NCBI RefSeq assembly: GCF_000327385.1
Contig: NW_008710013.1
Span: 1,120,824 to 1,184,823 of the forward strand
Source of the DNA: Lottia gigantea
Taxonomy: Eukaryota > Mollusca > Gastropoda > Lottiidae
Direction: 5' to 3'
DNA length: 64,000 nt
Shown here: piece after piece, positions 1 to 11,529 of the stretch
Position numbering within the stretch: position 1 is the first letter of the stretch
Layout of the letters: each line of letters begins with the position of its first letter
Translations under genes and position numbers: made by a program
Notes under the pieces: model-generated
What the model was told of the DNA's origin: nothing
What the model saw: the letters and a program-made list of their open reading frames with translations, nothing else
Database searches by the model: none

Positions 1-984
1 TACCACAGTGTGATTAACTGCAGTTCTCGTCGCATACTAATAAACTGAGAGTCATATTTAACCTATACTTGGCATTGAAAATTATTGTGATTCATCAACC
101 TCTGTTGAGATAGCCATTTACAGACAAAGATTGATGATTTGCAGCGCTAATATGAGAGGGAATATGTAAATTTTGTAATGTTGGTTAAAATGATGCACCT
201 GTTTTGACATTTTTCTTTCCGTTTCAGTTTATTACAAGATAATGAATTTTCATGAAGTGTTGTAATGATCAAGAAAAACCGACTCGCCTCGGTCCGAAAA
301 TTATTTTATGTACTAAATTTACTTTACTTTCTCTTTAAATGCACAAACCATTGTACCAATGATAATGTTTTGTGTCACAGTGACATAATAAATTACAACC
401 AGGATTTTTTAGTTCAAATCTCAATGATGTCTAGACCACATACATTACCATACACATAGTAGAACGATATTTTAGAAACGTAATCCGTGACAAAATTGCA
501 CAAAAAATCTCGGTCATTTTAAAAACATCAGTCGATACAATTGAACTTAGAGTGTTGCATAGAAATGAATTAATCCTAATTTGATGTAAAGTGGTTTTTT
601 ATGTGTATTGAGGAAACAGTTTCTGTAAATTTGCACCATTTCAATTTTCAATCAGACGTCTGTGGCTCTTACAATTCTACAAAACTATACCTTTTATAAC
701 TAACGACCGCTTTTATCAATCAGAGAGTATAGAATAGATGCTATCTGCTTATATAAAGACCTTTGCGATAGTGACGTCTCAAACCGTTTATCATTAGTAG
801 AACTGCGAGAACCGCAGACGTCCGATTGAAAATGGTGCAAATTGATGCTATTACTGTTCCTGTTGCACATTTATAAAAATCTAGAAAATAACTTTTAGCA
901 AGCAGATCGCTAAAAGGACAGACTATGAAACTAGATTCGCCAAAATGAATAATGTAAATAATGAAATTAATAATTAATACTTAC
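1..984. other. Intron/flank of the metalloprotease gene, with one MITE
   Basis: This stretch lies downstream of the donor site of the exon at 985-1319 on the minus strand, so it is probably intron of that gene. The only structure seen is the short inverted-repeat element at 629-842. No further metalloprotease exon is recognisable here. Confidence 0.5.
629..842. repeat. MITE D, about 214 bp, terminal inverted repeats
   Basis: The ends are inverted copies of each other over roughly 45 bp: AAATTTGCACCATTTCAATT at the left and GGTGCAAATT at the right. After the ends both arms continue with an AGACGTCTG-like core. There is no coding capacity. A second copy of one end lies at about 3929-3985, directly beside the 56-bp satellite. 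Confidence 0.7.
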
Positions 985-1319
985 AACTCCGCCACATATT
1001 CCAAGCGCCGCATGAGATGGAAATTTATTTCTCACATATCCCTGATAAAAACATTTATCTTCTAAATGTTGAGAAAAAGTTATATTATTTTCATCCCATT
1101 CCTGAGAAGCTGTACTTCCAACTAAATGAGTCTGTAGCAAAGCTATATTTATGATTTTTCTCCGCCATTTTAAACTAATATGTAGATGCTGTGGTATTTT
1201 TGATGATGTGTTTTCGTCTGGCAAACGTGATTTTGGTAAAATGGCACCTCTTGTGTCCGTAAGATAAGGAAAAGTGACCTCCCATCTCGTGAGTTTACAG
1301 TCAGACTTGAATAAAGAAC
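985..1319 (-). CDS. ADAM/ADAMTS-like metalloprotease, propeptide exon (partial gene)
   Basis: One internal exon of 335 nt with a consensus acceptor (TGTCTTTCCAG) before 1319 and a GTAAGT donor after 985. It opens in phase 1 and closes in phase 0. The translation contains EVTFPYLTDTRGAILPKS, then HLHISLKWRRKIINIAL, then CFYQGYVRNKFPSHAALGIC. This is the order and spacing of the M12B (reprolysin-type) propeptide: strand motif, LxLxxN-like segment, and the CxYQGxVxxxPxSxxALxxC block. The metalloprotease domain would lie beyond the left edge and the signal-peptide exon at higher coordinates, where none could be joined in the right phase. The product would be a secreted or membrane metalloprotease. 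ADAMTS and ADAM cannot be told apart from the propeptide alone. Confidence 0.7.
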
Positions 1320-3928
1320 CTGGAAAGACAACAAAATGGTTCCTTACTAGTGAATTGATAAACATAAATACGTCATGAAACTAATAAACTTTCATACAAC
1401 ATCAATAACAAAAGAAAAAGTGAAATCTTTTCATTTCACCTTTAAAACAGAATCTAATGTTAAGAATGGACTAGGGCTTGCCTTAAATATTGAATTCTCT
1501 GTGTTTCTTGTTAGTTATGATCTATGGTACTATTATGACCTATTTGGCAAGCACGTGTATTCAGTTATTCACTTTGATCAACTTTTTTGCGTACTACGCA
1601 AATAACAGCGATTAGTTGTTCACTTCATTATGACACATACTTAATACATGACTAAGCTAGTATGCTTAACTTTGTTACTGCTTCGGGGATTTTTTATGTG
1701 TTAATTTCTAGGTAAATGACATTCTGGTATGTAATTAACTCCATATCTCTAGCTCGACATTTGAACAAATCATTATCAGAAACTAATGTACCTTAGTTCG
1801 GCATTTCTCATTATCATAACTAATCTGAGCTGATTGACATTCATATTACTTCGTATAATAATAGTAACATTTACAGTGTTATTATGTGATAATACAATGT
1901 GATATATTTTGCAATTTTTGTGTTCATATCAGCTATGCCATAAGCTGACAATAATATTAATATAGAAACATGGTATGTAGTGACGTGTTGTGTTAAAGAA
2001 TACGACGAGACATATAAATAAGATAGCACTAATGTTAATTATTCATTACTCAAGAATATTACATGATGTATATCGATACATAGACCTTACTTATTTATAG
2101 CTTTTGAAGAAGGCCAAGGTAAAACTGTTCGCAATATGAGACACATTTTCTACCAGACACCCTGCTGTTAGGAATATGGGTATCATGAAGCGGTTTATAT
2201 GCTGAACTGTAAAGGGGGCGACAACATTTGCTGTACAAGGGATTACCTATAGTTGTCGAAGTTTTCGTCATTTAATAGCATGTCATTTCAAAAAGGGTAT
2301 TTAGAAGGATAGCAAAAGAAGTGTTCTTAACAATCTATCAACTCATTTTCTTACTTCAGCTTTACGGAAACCCGGCAATAACAAAACGACATTTTTTTCT
2401 TATTTCTTACGGTGACTGATAAAAATAAACATGAATAAAGCTGTTAATGATTAAAATGTTAAATTTATAACAGATGAAGTTAACATGGATTAAGTACGAC
2501 TATATTTTAAACACACAAAAAAACGACTGCTGAATCGGCAACAATCATTAACCTCCACATGCTGTAGACTATAATGTTTAAAATATTTATGTTAGGATCT
2601 TTCAGGGTTTTGGTTAATCTGTCGATGTTCGAATGCCTACAGGTAATGCATTGTATTTTATAATGTGTGATTGTTCCTTTTTTTCTGTACAAAGATTTCT
2701 AGAGAGATATTAACACAAGGAAGTTTAATACTAAGATTGAGAAGCACTGATTAAGAACAAACAACAAACAGGCAAAGCATATATGAAAAGAAAAATTGCT
2801 TAGTTTACATTACTTTCTCTGTTTTTCTCACATGGTTTATTGGTATCAGACATTCAAATTATTTCAGATTGTCACATTATTAAGTCTGTAGTTATATATA
2901 TACGATCGCCTTTTTATTTAGTCCATTTTGATTTACAATTTTAAGTAATTGTAAATGGATTGAAAAATACTTACCCTGTTCTGCCAATGTAAAAAAAACA
3001 TTTTTGTCCTGAAATTAATGATAGATCATGATTACAGTTATAGTAGTGTATTTGTTCACATAAGTGCAGGTCAAATTTTGGGGGGAGGGGGCTCCTTTTC
3101 AGCTACAAATAAATGGTGGAAAACTTTTGTCTAAGATGGAAAGATGAAAATGTCAGTTATTAAAAATTCTAAAGTAAGTTATGGCGTGTTTGAAAATCAC
3201 ATCTTATTCGAGGAATTAAATGACGGTTTAGTGACTAGATCGAAAATCGCAGTACTCTATCGCTGATGACTATTAGACTATCATGCCAATGCATCTTAAC
3301 TGACAAATATACAGATCATTTAATTTGAAACAACTGGTAAAGACATCATAATTTCACTGTAAACTTGACACCTAACACATAGCATGACTGAAGTTCATTG
3401 AAACATAACATTCATAGAAAAGTAAACAAATTAACCAAGGTTTTTATGATTCATAAACATTTCCGATTCTATCTTCCGCTTTCTTTCAAAACTTTTCTTA
3501 GTACATCTAGATGCTTGATCTTTAAACTATATTCTTGTCAAACGATATTAATGATGTTTGCTTGGATCATTAATTTTGTTCAATTTAATTGTTGTTTTGT
3601 TTTTGAGTTTTTTTTAACGTTAACGTTTTAAAATTGCCATTATTTTGTGTTTCTGAATAGCATTTTTTGTAATCTTAAGAGTGCATACAGATTAACTTAT
3701 ATTGAATAAGCAGGACTACAAAGTACATTTTGCCATACTGTCCTGAGAATTGTCAATACTACAATTGTTCGGATTTTGTCATCGTTTATCTAAATTTTTG
3801 GATCATGCACCTAATTTGGATTTGTGACAAAAAATGTTCTTAATCAAAGCTAAAACAATAATATTGTTAAAAGGATGAAAAGATGTTTTCTTAATTTTGT
3901 TTGTATATCGGGGACAATGATAGCATTA
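1320..3928. other. Intron or intergenic DNA, nothing recognised
   Basis: AT-rich sequence with no convincing exon, repeat or RNA gene. It probably belongs to the first intron of the metalloprotease gene, since its exon opens in phase 1 and needs an upstream coding exon. Confidence 0.4.
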
Positions 3929-4029
3929 ATTTGCGCCATTCCAATTTTCAATCAAACGTCGGTGGTTCTAGCAATTATACTAAAATCAAGTTTAATTTCT
4001 CTGTGTAAAATCTCTTTAAAAGAGATAGC

Positions 4030-5197
4030 TTCATTATCAGTCAAAAGTAGAAGTATCTTAAAAAGAATTAGTTTCATCATCAGTCAAAATTAGTTATTTC
4101 TCTGTGAAATATCTTAAAAAGAATTAGTTTCATCATCAGTCAAAATTAGTTATTTCTCTGTGAAATATCTTAAAAAGAATTACTTTCATCATCAGTCAAA
4201 ATTAGTTATTTCTCTGTGAAATATCTTAAAAAGAATTAGTTTCATCATCAGTCAAAATTAGTTATTTCTCTGTGAAATATCTTAAAAAGAATTAGTTTCA
4301 TCATCATTCAAAATTAGTTATTTTTCTGTGAAATATCTTAAAAAGAATTAGTTTCATCATCAGTCAAAATTAGTTATTTCTCTGTGAAATATCTTAAAAA
4401 GAATTACTTTCATCATCAGTCAAAATTAGTTATTTCTCTGTGAAATATCTTAAAAAGAATTAGTTTCATCATCAGCCAAAATTAGTTATTTCTCTGTGAA
4501 ATATCTTAAAAAGAATTACTTTCATCATCAGTCAAAATTTAGTTATTTTTCTGTGAAATATCTTAAAAAGAATTAGTTTCATCATCATTCAAAATTAGTT
4601 ATTTTTCTGTGAAATATCTTAAAAAGAATTAGTTTCATCATCAGTCAAAATTAGTTATTTCTCTGTGAAATATCTTAAAAAGAATTAGTTTCATCATCAT
4701 TCAAAATTAGTTATTTTTCTGTGAAATATCTTAAAAAGAATTAGTTTCATCATCATTCAAAATTAGTTATTTCTCTGTGAAATTTCTTAAAAAGAATTAC
4801 TTTCATCATCAGTCAAAATTAGTTATTTCTCTGTGAAATATCTTAAAAAGAATTACTTTCATCATCATTCAAAATTAGTTATTTCTCTGTGAAATATCTT
4901 AAAAAGAATTAGTTTCATCATCATTCAAAATTAGTTATTTTTCTGTGAAATATCTTAAAAAGAATTAGTTTCATCATCATTCAAAATTAGTTATTTTTCT
5001 GTGAAATATCTTAAAAAGAATTAGTTTCATCATCATTCAAAAATAGTTATTTCTCTGTGAAATTTCTTAAAAAGAATTAGTTTCATCATCATTCAAAATT
5101 AGTTATTTCTCTGTGAAATATCTTAAAAAGAATTAGTTTCATCATCAGTCAAAATTAGTTATTTCTCTGTGAAATTTCTTAAAAAGAATTAGTTTCA
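4030..5197. repeat. Tandem satellite array, 56-bp unit, about 20 copies
   Basis: The unit contains AAAATTAGTTATTTCTCTGT, GAAATATCTTAAAAAGAATT and AGTTTCATCATCAGTC in succession and repeats every 56 bp, for example at 4081 and 4137. Copies differ mainly at two sites (CAGTC versus CATTC, TAGTTTC versus TACTTTC), and the variants alternate along the array. The left end degenerates into a MITE D end at 3929-3985; the right end stops abruptly in GTTTCAGTTG. There is no coding capacity. Confidence 0.95.
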
Positions 5198-5897
5198 GTT
5201 GTAAAAACGCCTATATACAAATCCAAATGATAAGCAGGGAGTAAATATCTTTTTTTAATCTTGAAAATCTAAAAATAAAGAAAGTTTTACCAGATTTGAA
5301 ATAGGGTAAGGAATAAAGATTTGAAGTCTGAAAGTTTTCATATTTGATTATAAGAAAAGACATCTGTAGAGAAAGAAAATATAAAATGAATAAAAAACAT
5401 ACCCATAATATCGTTACAATTCCTAAAAGAAAAACTAATATATCCATACTGTCATTTAGAACTTTACATAGAAATAATTTGGAAAACTAGAAACTACAAG
5501 ATAATATATCGTTGTAAAACGGTCTGCACAGCAGAGTTGCAGGAATCAGCGAAAATCAGAGTTTAAAAATAAACACGTTGTAAGTCTGAGGCAGTGTGTG
5601 TTAGAAATGTAGAGAATAAATACAGTTATTGTATAGCATATATAGTCTAGACAACTAGAGAGGGTAAACTGAGACAGAGAGAGAGAAGAGTAAATATTAA
5701 TTGCGCCTCAGATTAAAATATTCCATATTCATAATGAACATAGTTTAAAGGGATTAAAATACCTTTTTCTTCTACCGTAGATTTTAAATTACGTCTTCAG
5801 TACAGTACTTTATGATATTGACAGCTAGTGCGCCTATAATAAAATCCTTTTATTGTTGTTAATTGACTATAACAGTGAATGTGAATAAATATATATA
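5198..5897. other. Non-coding, nothing recognised
   Basis: AT-rich sequence between the satellite and the mariner remnant. A hydrophobic minus-strand reading frame near 5403-5447 resembles a signal peptide, but it ends in the wrong phase for the exon at 985-1319 and was not accepted. Confidence 0.4.
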
Positions 5898-5900
5898 TAT

Positions 5901-6357
5901 CGAGTGTCCAAAAAAAAAACGTCCCAAGGGGGTAGTATCTCAGCTGTTGGTAGACTGATCTCTTTCAAAATTCTCACAGATATACTTCAAGATGTCGTTG
6001 TCCAACCTTGAAAATATGACAGTCATCCAATAAGAATTGTACAAGTACTGCCCCGAACAAAATGGCATGCCAAAAAATACAATATCAACTTAGACTTAGA
6101 AAATACAATAGGCAACTTACCTATTTCAACCAGTGTCAACGTGTCCTCCATCTTCTTCGACCCCCGATCGCAACCGTTTTTTTCCATCTCGAGATGCTGT
6201 TACGGATCTCATCTAAAGGTATTTGCTCCTGCTGACCCCGGTACACCTTTTCCTTCAGAGAATCCAAAATGGCATAATCCATTGGATTACATTCTAGGGA
6301 TCTGCGATTGGTGGGTGAAGGAGATAGAGGGCACAGGTTGAAATAGGCAAGTTGCAT
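5901..6357 (-). pseudogene. Tc1/mariner transposon remnant, 3' end of transposase
   Basis: The minus strand encodes NPMDYAILDSLKEKVYRGQQ followed by a basic tail. This is the region around the last acidic residue of mariner-type transposases (SPDLNPMDYxxW...L). The AGTGTCC-A(n)-ACGTCCC sequence at 5901-5935 resembles the terminal inverted repeat of such elements. Only the 3' end is left. The N-terminal DNA-binding part and the first catalytic aspartates are missing, so it cannot be active. Confidence 0.7.
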
Positions 6358-6611
6358 TTTTTGACATGTTATTTTGCTCAGGGCAGGTTGCTAGGTTTTA
6401 GACAACAAGATTTCTGACTTCAATTTAAAGTGTATCTATTCAACTATAAAATATAAGTAGTAAAATAAAATCGATACCAATACTGTCGGTCCAGGGCCGT
6501 ACTAATCTGTCCAATTCTTGATTTCTTTAAATTCGCCAATTTCATCGTTGACAGTCTTAGTGTTATTGTTGTTGATGTTATTATTATAGATATTATATTA
6601 TTATATATATA

Positions 6612-7257
6612 CTGTGGTGTAACCTATTTTTATGCATATAAGGATTCAACACCGAATTTCGTCAAAATTAAAAAAATTGGTTTGTTACGATTTTCTGTAT
6701 GTATCCCTCATCTTTACCCATATTTCATGAACAACCAATTCGACATTGGCTGCTAAATGCGTCACCTATTTTCGTGTACAATGTTTCATCTATAAATAAG
6801 TCGAGAAAAACACGTTGTATGGATACCCAGTGGTATAATTAACTTTTCTTAGTATTTATCTTTAATAATATTTCATTTTAACTAATGACAATTCCTTCAA
6901 AGAACAATGACTTAAAGCAAAATAGTGACAAAATAAGCGACTTCGTTCGTTGGACTACATTTTATAGCAGACGACAATTGGAATTCCGAACACAGCGTTG
7001 GATTATAACGAAATTCGGTCGATAAAAATTGTGATATTTGGTAATAATTGAAATCCGCCGTAGTATTTTTCAAAGTATACATTAACATATTTTACCTTGC
7101 TTGAAACTACTGGATTCATTCTACTAGCTGACATTGTACAGATAACACATGTTTATTAAAACAAGCAAATGCGGAGGTCACACGAGGTCGCCTGTTTAAT
7201 TAATCCTTTCCGGAGATGCACGAAAAATAGGTAGCACGAAATTGGGTTACTTGACTG
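6612..7257 (+). repeat. MITE A copy 1 (TA-flanked, about 23-bp inverted ends)
   Basis: It starts CTGTGGTGTAACCTATTTT and ends with the inverse AATTGGGTTACTTGACTG, with TA at both borders. The family consensus end is CAGT...GTAACCTATTTTCGTG. No transposase is present. The TA target and short inverted ends suggest mobilisation by a Tc1/mariner-class transposase (inference). This copy has an internal deletion relative to the 815-bp copy at 37126-37940. Confidence 0.8.
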
Positions 7258-8418
7258 TATACATTTATTTAACCAGGCTCTATTATCGCCCTGGTTCCAA
7301 ACCTTGGAGACTAGTAATTAACTGTAAATCGATTCGATTTATAAGAAATTGGTAAATTCTAACAATTGTGCAATAATATCACGGGTTTTGGTCTTGATCC
7401 TTAAAATCTATACCACTTACCCAGTTTCTTGATGGCCCCAAATTGGCTGAAGGGGTAGAAACCGATATAAAGGGACAGATGGGCCATTTTTTTTAGACCA
7501 ATTAGAAATTGTAATTTTGAGCTGAGTTAATCAGTGATACTGTTCACAGCTCACCGTCGAAATTTGAGCCTTCAAATCCATGTCTGTCCAGAATTATCTC
7601 CGTTAGAATGTTAAAATGACGACTTATCAATTTAAGATACTCTGTAGTTTATAGAAAAGACACATATAGTAATCTTGAGTAAAATTCCTAGTTCTAAGTA
7701 TTTTTTAAGGAATTATGAGATTTTCGTACATTTCTAGTACTTCTGAAAACTATTTACATATGTTCAAGACAACAATCAACCCCTCAAAATGACAGACCTG
7801 TCCCATTAAAAGTAGAATTTAAACACCTTTTAGTTAATAATGTAAAACCCATAAGAGAACTATTAACTATTAATACTAATGGTAGCTAAGATATTTACAT
7901 TTTATTAAGAGCATAAAATCAGAATATGGTTCAACAAACTGCAGGGCATCATTAAATTAGGGCATCTTTTTTACTTCTATATACTGGTAACTATAGTTGG
8001 TCAATCTATGTGTTCAGCGCTTTCAACTTCATCTGTATCAAGATATTGACCTCCAATTAAAAAACTTTACTTTAACTTTAAGTTCCTGCGAAACTCACTT
8101 CATTTATAACAAAATTTTAAAATATGACTATTGCCCAATGTGGCACCAAAATCAATTCTATTTTCAAAAACTTCCACGGGAAGAACCCATTCAGACGCTC
8201 AATCGGCGCTTTCGCAGAGCTGCCTCATTTGGATGCAATATCACATTTAGATTGTACTTTCATATATCTCTATTGAAACTACCTGGTTCTACATTAGGAG
8301 GCAGACAGCAAGTTTGCTTTCTAGAAGCTAAAACCAACTTAAGCATTGTTAAATTTAACATAAATTTGACTTGGTTTATTGTGTTGGTCTTTTTCAATAA
8401 ATGTCACAGTACATTTAT
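7258..8418. other. Non-coding; a 175-codon open frame judged to be chance
   Basis: The plus-strand frame at 7997-8524 has no recognisable domain and its last third lies inside the tandem repeat at 8419. Nothing else is seen. Confidence 0.4.
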
Positions 8419-8805
8419 CGGATCCTCACCAAATTCAATAGTGCAATTCATAATGATATTGACACACATACAACAGATCAAAAGATTAAAAGAATCCCTG
8501 GAGAATTGTAGCCTGAAGAGTTAGCATGAGCCAAAAATGTGAAAAAAAACAAACTCAATATCAGAGTTTTATTCGATATTTCTCAAGAAAATCATCGGAT
8601 CCTCACCAAATTCAATAGTGCACATCTTCATAATGATATTGATACACATACAAAAGATCAAAAGATTTCATGGAGAATTGTAGCCTGTAGAGTGAGCACG
8701 TGCCAAAAAAGTGAGAAAAAAAACGAACGCGTTATCAGAGTTTTATGCGATATCTCTAAAGAAAATCAACGGATCATCACCAAATTCAACAGTGCACATC
8801 TTCAG
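8419..8805. repeat. Tandem repeat, about 175-bp unit, about 2.2 copies
   Basis: The segment CGGATCCTCACCAAATTCAA recurs at 8419, 8596 and (as CGGATCATCACC) 8770. It is followed each time by a shared stretch including GGAGAATTGTAGCCTG and CAGAGTTTTA. The periods are 177 and 174 bp and the copies are about 85-90 percent alike by eye. Confidence 0.85.
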
Positions 8806-8910
8806 GGGCAACTACAATATACTCCCATACTATAAAAATTCCGAAATATATCTCATCATTAAGATATTTCTATGACAGACTTAAAACTCTGTATTTTTCT
8901 CTATATTTTA

Positions 8911-9352
8911 AGATAGCTTGCCAGGCAAGGCAATATACGCCCCCTGGCAGCTTTGATGTTGAATAATAATATTCAGCAGTACAGTACAATCACCAGTATG
9001 AAATATTCAACCTTCAGTCAAACACTTCTTTGGAACTCTTTAGGGCGATACTGAATAATATTGAGTATGAGTTATTGCCCTTGTTCTTGAAAGCGTGTTC
9101 AATCTTTAGCTCGTGAAAACTCTAGAAGACAAATATTCAATTTTCAGTGCGGTACTGAATAATAAAACCAAGTTTTGTCAAAATCCGGCAAGAATCAAGC
9201 CTTTTAGAGTTTCTACGAGCCACAAATTGAACGAGTTTTCAAGAACAAGGGCAATAACTCATAATAAATATTTTTCGATTTTTCTGATTTTCAATAGGGT
9301 TCATCCTTGGGTGATTACAAACAACCATACCAAGTTTCGTCGAAATTTTTAA
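8911..9352 (+). repeat. Repeat family B copy 1 (truncated)
   Basis: It begins AGATAGCTTGCCAGGCAAGG and continues with the block CAGTACAGTACAATCACCAG and repeated 'accaagtttcgtcaaaat' and 'gggcaataactcat' modules. The family has six or more copies in the window. This one lacks the 3' end. Confidence 0.75.
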
Positions 9353-9634
9353 ATTTTTCGTTTAAATTGATTATAAAACATTAATATAAAAGATTAATTT
9401 ACATTTGAAGAAGATACATAGGCACGCACCAAAAAACATAACCAACTAACAAACAGGAAAAATCCAATTAATATAACCCATAAAATATAAGTATATTATC
9501 ATACAAATGACCTAAATCTCTGAAAGATTAACAACCGAAATTTGAAGGATCCATGAAACAGGGAATAGGATGGGTATCAAAAATGGTTACTCCCTAGAGA
9601 CCAATGTAAAATCATACAATATTTTGGATAGATA

Positions 9635-10404
9635 CAGTCAAGTAACCTAATTTCGTTGTAACCTATTTTTCGTGGATTTCCGGAAAGGATTAATATTTTA
9701 AATGTGCGTCCTCGCGTGACTTCCGCATTTGCTTATCTTAATAAACATGGGTTTTCTGTACAGCTATTAGAATGAATTCAGTAGTTTCAAGCAAAGTAAA
9801 ATGTATTAATGTATCTTTGACAAATACAAAATGGCGGATTTCACTTATTACCAAAAGTCACCATTTTTTATCGGCCGAATTTCCTTATAATCCCAAGCGG
9901 TAATCGGAATACAAAGTGTCGTCTGCTAGAATGTAGTCCGACGAATGAAGTCACATATCCACAAGTGGATTCCGTGTCAGCAGAAAATTTCTATGGAACA
10001 CAAAGTGGGCCATATTCGTATGTTGCTTCAGTGACTTTTAGCAATAAATCACGCTTCAGATACATATCGTATTTTGTCAGTCACTATTTTTTTTTAAATC
10101 GTGGTTCTTTGAAGGAATTTTCACTTGTTATAATGAATTGATATTAAAGATAAATACTAAGAGAAGTTAATAATTCCACCCGGTATCCATACGACTTATT
10201 TATAGATCGAACATTGTACAGGAAAATAGGTGACGCATTCTTCCGCCATTGCCGAGTTGGTTGCTCATGAAATATGGGTGAAGGATTCATAAAGAAAATC
10301 GAAACAAACCAATTTTAATTATTTTGTAGAATATCTGAGAAAACATCTAAGACATAAAAAATTGTCTTCATTCCTTTTATCCACGAAAATAGGTTACACC
10401 ACTG
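9635..10404 (-). repeat. MITE A copy 2, reversed
   Basis: It runs from CAGTCAAGTAACCTAATTTC to GGTTACACCACTG, the mirror order of copies 1 and 5. The inner sequence matches the copy at 37126 over most of its length. The left border is TA. Confidence 0.8.
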
Positions 10405-11529
10405 TTTATCTAATTGGTCAAGCAAAATATAATATAAATACATCAATACATTAAACTTCATACATCACAACCAAGAATCAGATTCAATAAAAATTCCATC
10501 TCTCATACACCACAACATTTATATCAAAGGCACTTATTTGTGGAAAATACTAAAATAGGGCGATATTATCTCTTTCTAAAATAATTAATTCAAATGTTGA
10601 TAAAAAGAAGAAATGCAATTAAATCTGAAAAAGGATTATTCCAGTAATAAATCAGAAAACCAATCGATTGGTAGAGGAAGCTTCAGAGAGAGTTTTATAG
10701 TGCTGATATAAACAGAGGAAAGAGGGAGGCTGCATGTGAGGGCGGGTGTGTGAGGGTGTGTGTGTGTGGGTGTGTGTGTGTGTGAGAAGTGTCATTTTCA
10801 CAAAGTCAAGCTATTACGAATTTCTTATACTTTTTGTATCACAGAAGTTTGAAAATACAGCGAAGATAGCGAATACAGCCAGTCAGAGTCCTTGACCGAA
10901 AGTTTGAAATCATACGTACAATCCAATCAAATTACTGCATAGCGTGATACAAGAAAGGGGGCTATTGCAATTCAAGGTATAAGACAAAGTTCGTAATTGC
11001 TTGACTTTGTGAAGAATGGAGGTATAGAACTAGAGATTTAATGCCATATAAATTATTATTTTATAATATATTACAATAACACAAACCATACCAGTATCAT
11101 TATCAAACATAAATAGAAAGTTGAAGGGTATAAAAATCATTTCCAACTTTACAAATTATGAAAAAGTAACAAATATTGAGAATTCTAATTTGATTGACAT
11201 AGAGATACAACTTTCATTCTATTTTTTTATATTATTATTCCATTGTGTAAATTGTACCAACGAAATCTATTACTTTTTTGGTTGTAGCCTTCAGAGGGAT
11301 TCAAAAGGAACTGAGAATGTTGGTTGAGAAATCAGTCTAAGTAGACTCAGATTAGGAAAGACTAATACTAATTAATAGGTTACAAGTTGTATTCAGCTGT
11401 TCTCCCTGCAAACCATTCTTTCTATGAACTAAATAAGTATTTGTTTGTGACATGAAAAAGGGAAGATAGGAAGGGTAGTTGAAATTCTATAAATAGTTCT
11501 GAATGATTAAAGTCAAGGTATTGTAAACA
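10405..11529. other. Non-coding, probable 3' flank of LRPAP1
   Basis: It holds a TG-rich microsatellite at about 10739-10790, MITE E at 10797-11012, and otherwise AT-rich sequence that may include the LRPAP1 3' untranslated region. No clear AATAAA was fixed on the minus strand. Confidence 0.4.
10797..11012. repeat. MITE E, about 216 bp
   Basis: The ends TTCACAAAGTCAAGC and GCTTGACTTTGTGAA are exact inverted copies. The similarity continues inward for about 30 bp (ATTACGAA...). It is non-coding. Confidence 0.75.

Noticed and set aside
4030-5197. Regular spacing suggesting a CRISPR-like array
   Set aside because: The units are contiguous 56-bp repeats with no unique spacers, and the genome is eukaryotic; it is a satellite.
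5403-5447. Hydrophobic start MDILVFLLGIVTIL on the minus strand as signal-peptide exon of the metalloprotease
   Set aside because: Its donor leaves phase 0 whereas the exon at 985-1319 opens in phase 1; distance and phase make it unsupported.
6141-6341. Plus-strand open frame
   Set aside because: Antisense shadow of the mariner transposase remnant.
7997-8524. 175-codon open frame, plus strand
   Set aside because: No domain, no splice context, and it runs into a tandem repeat.
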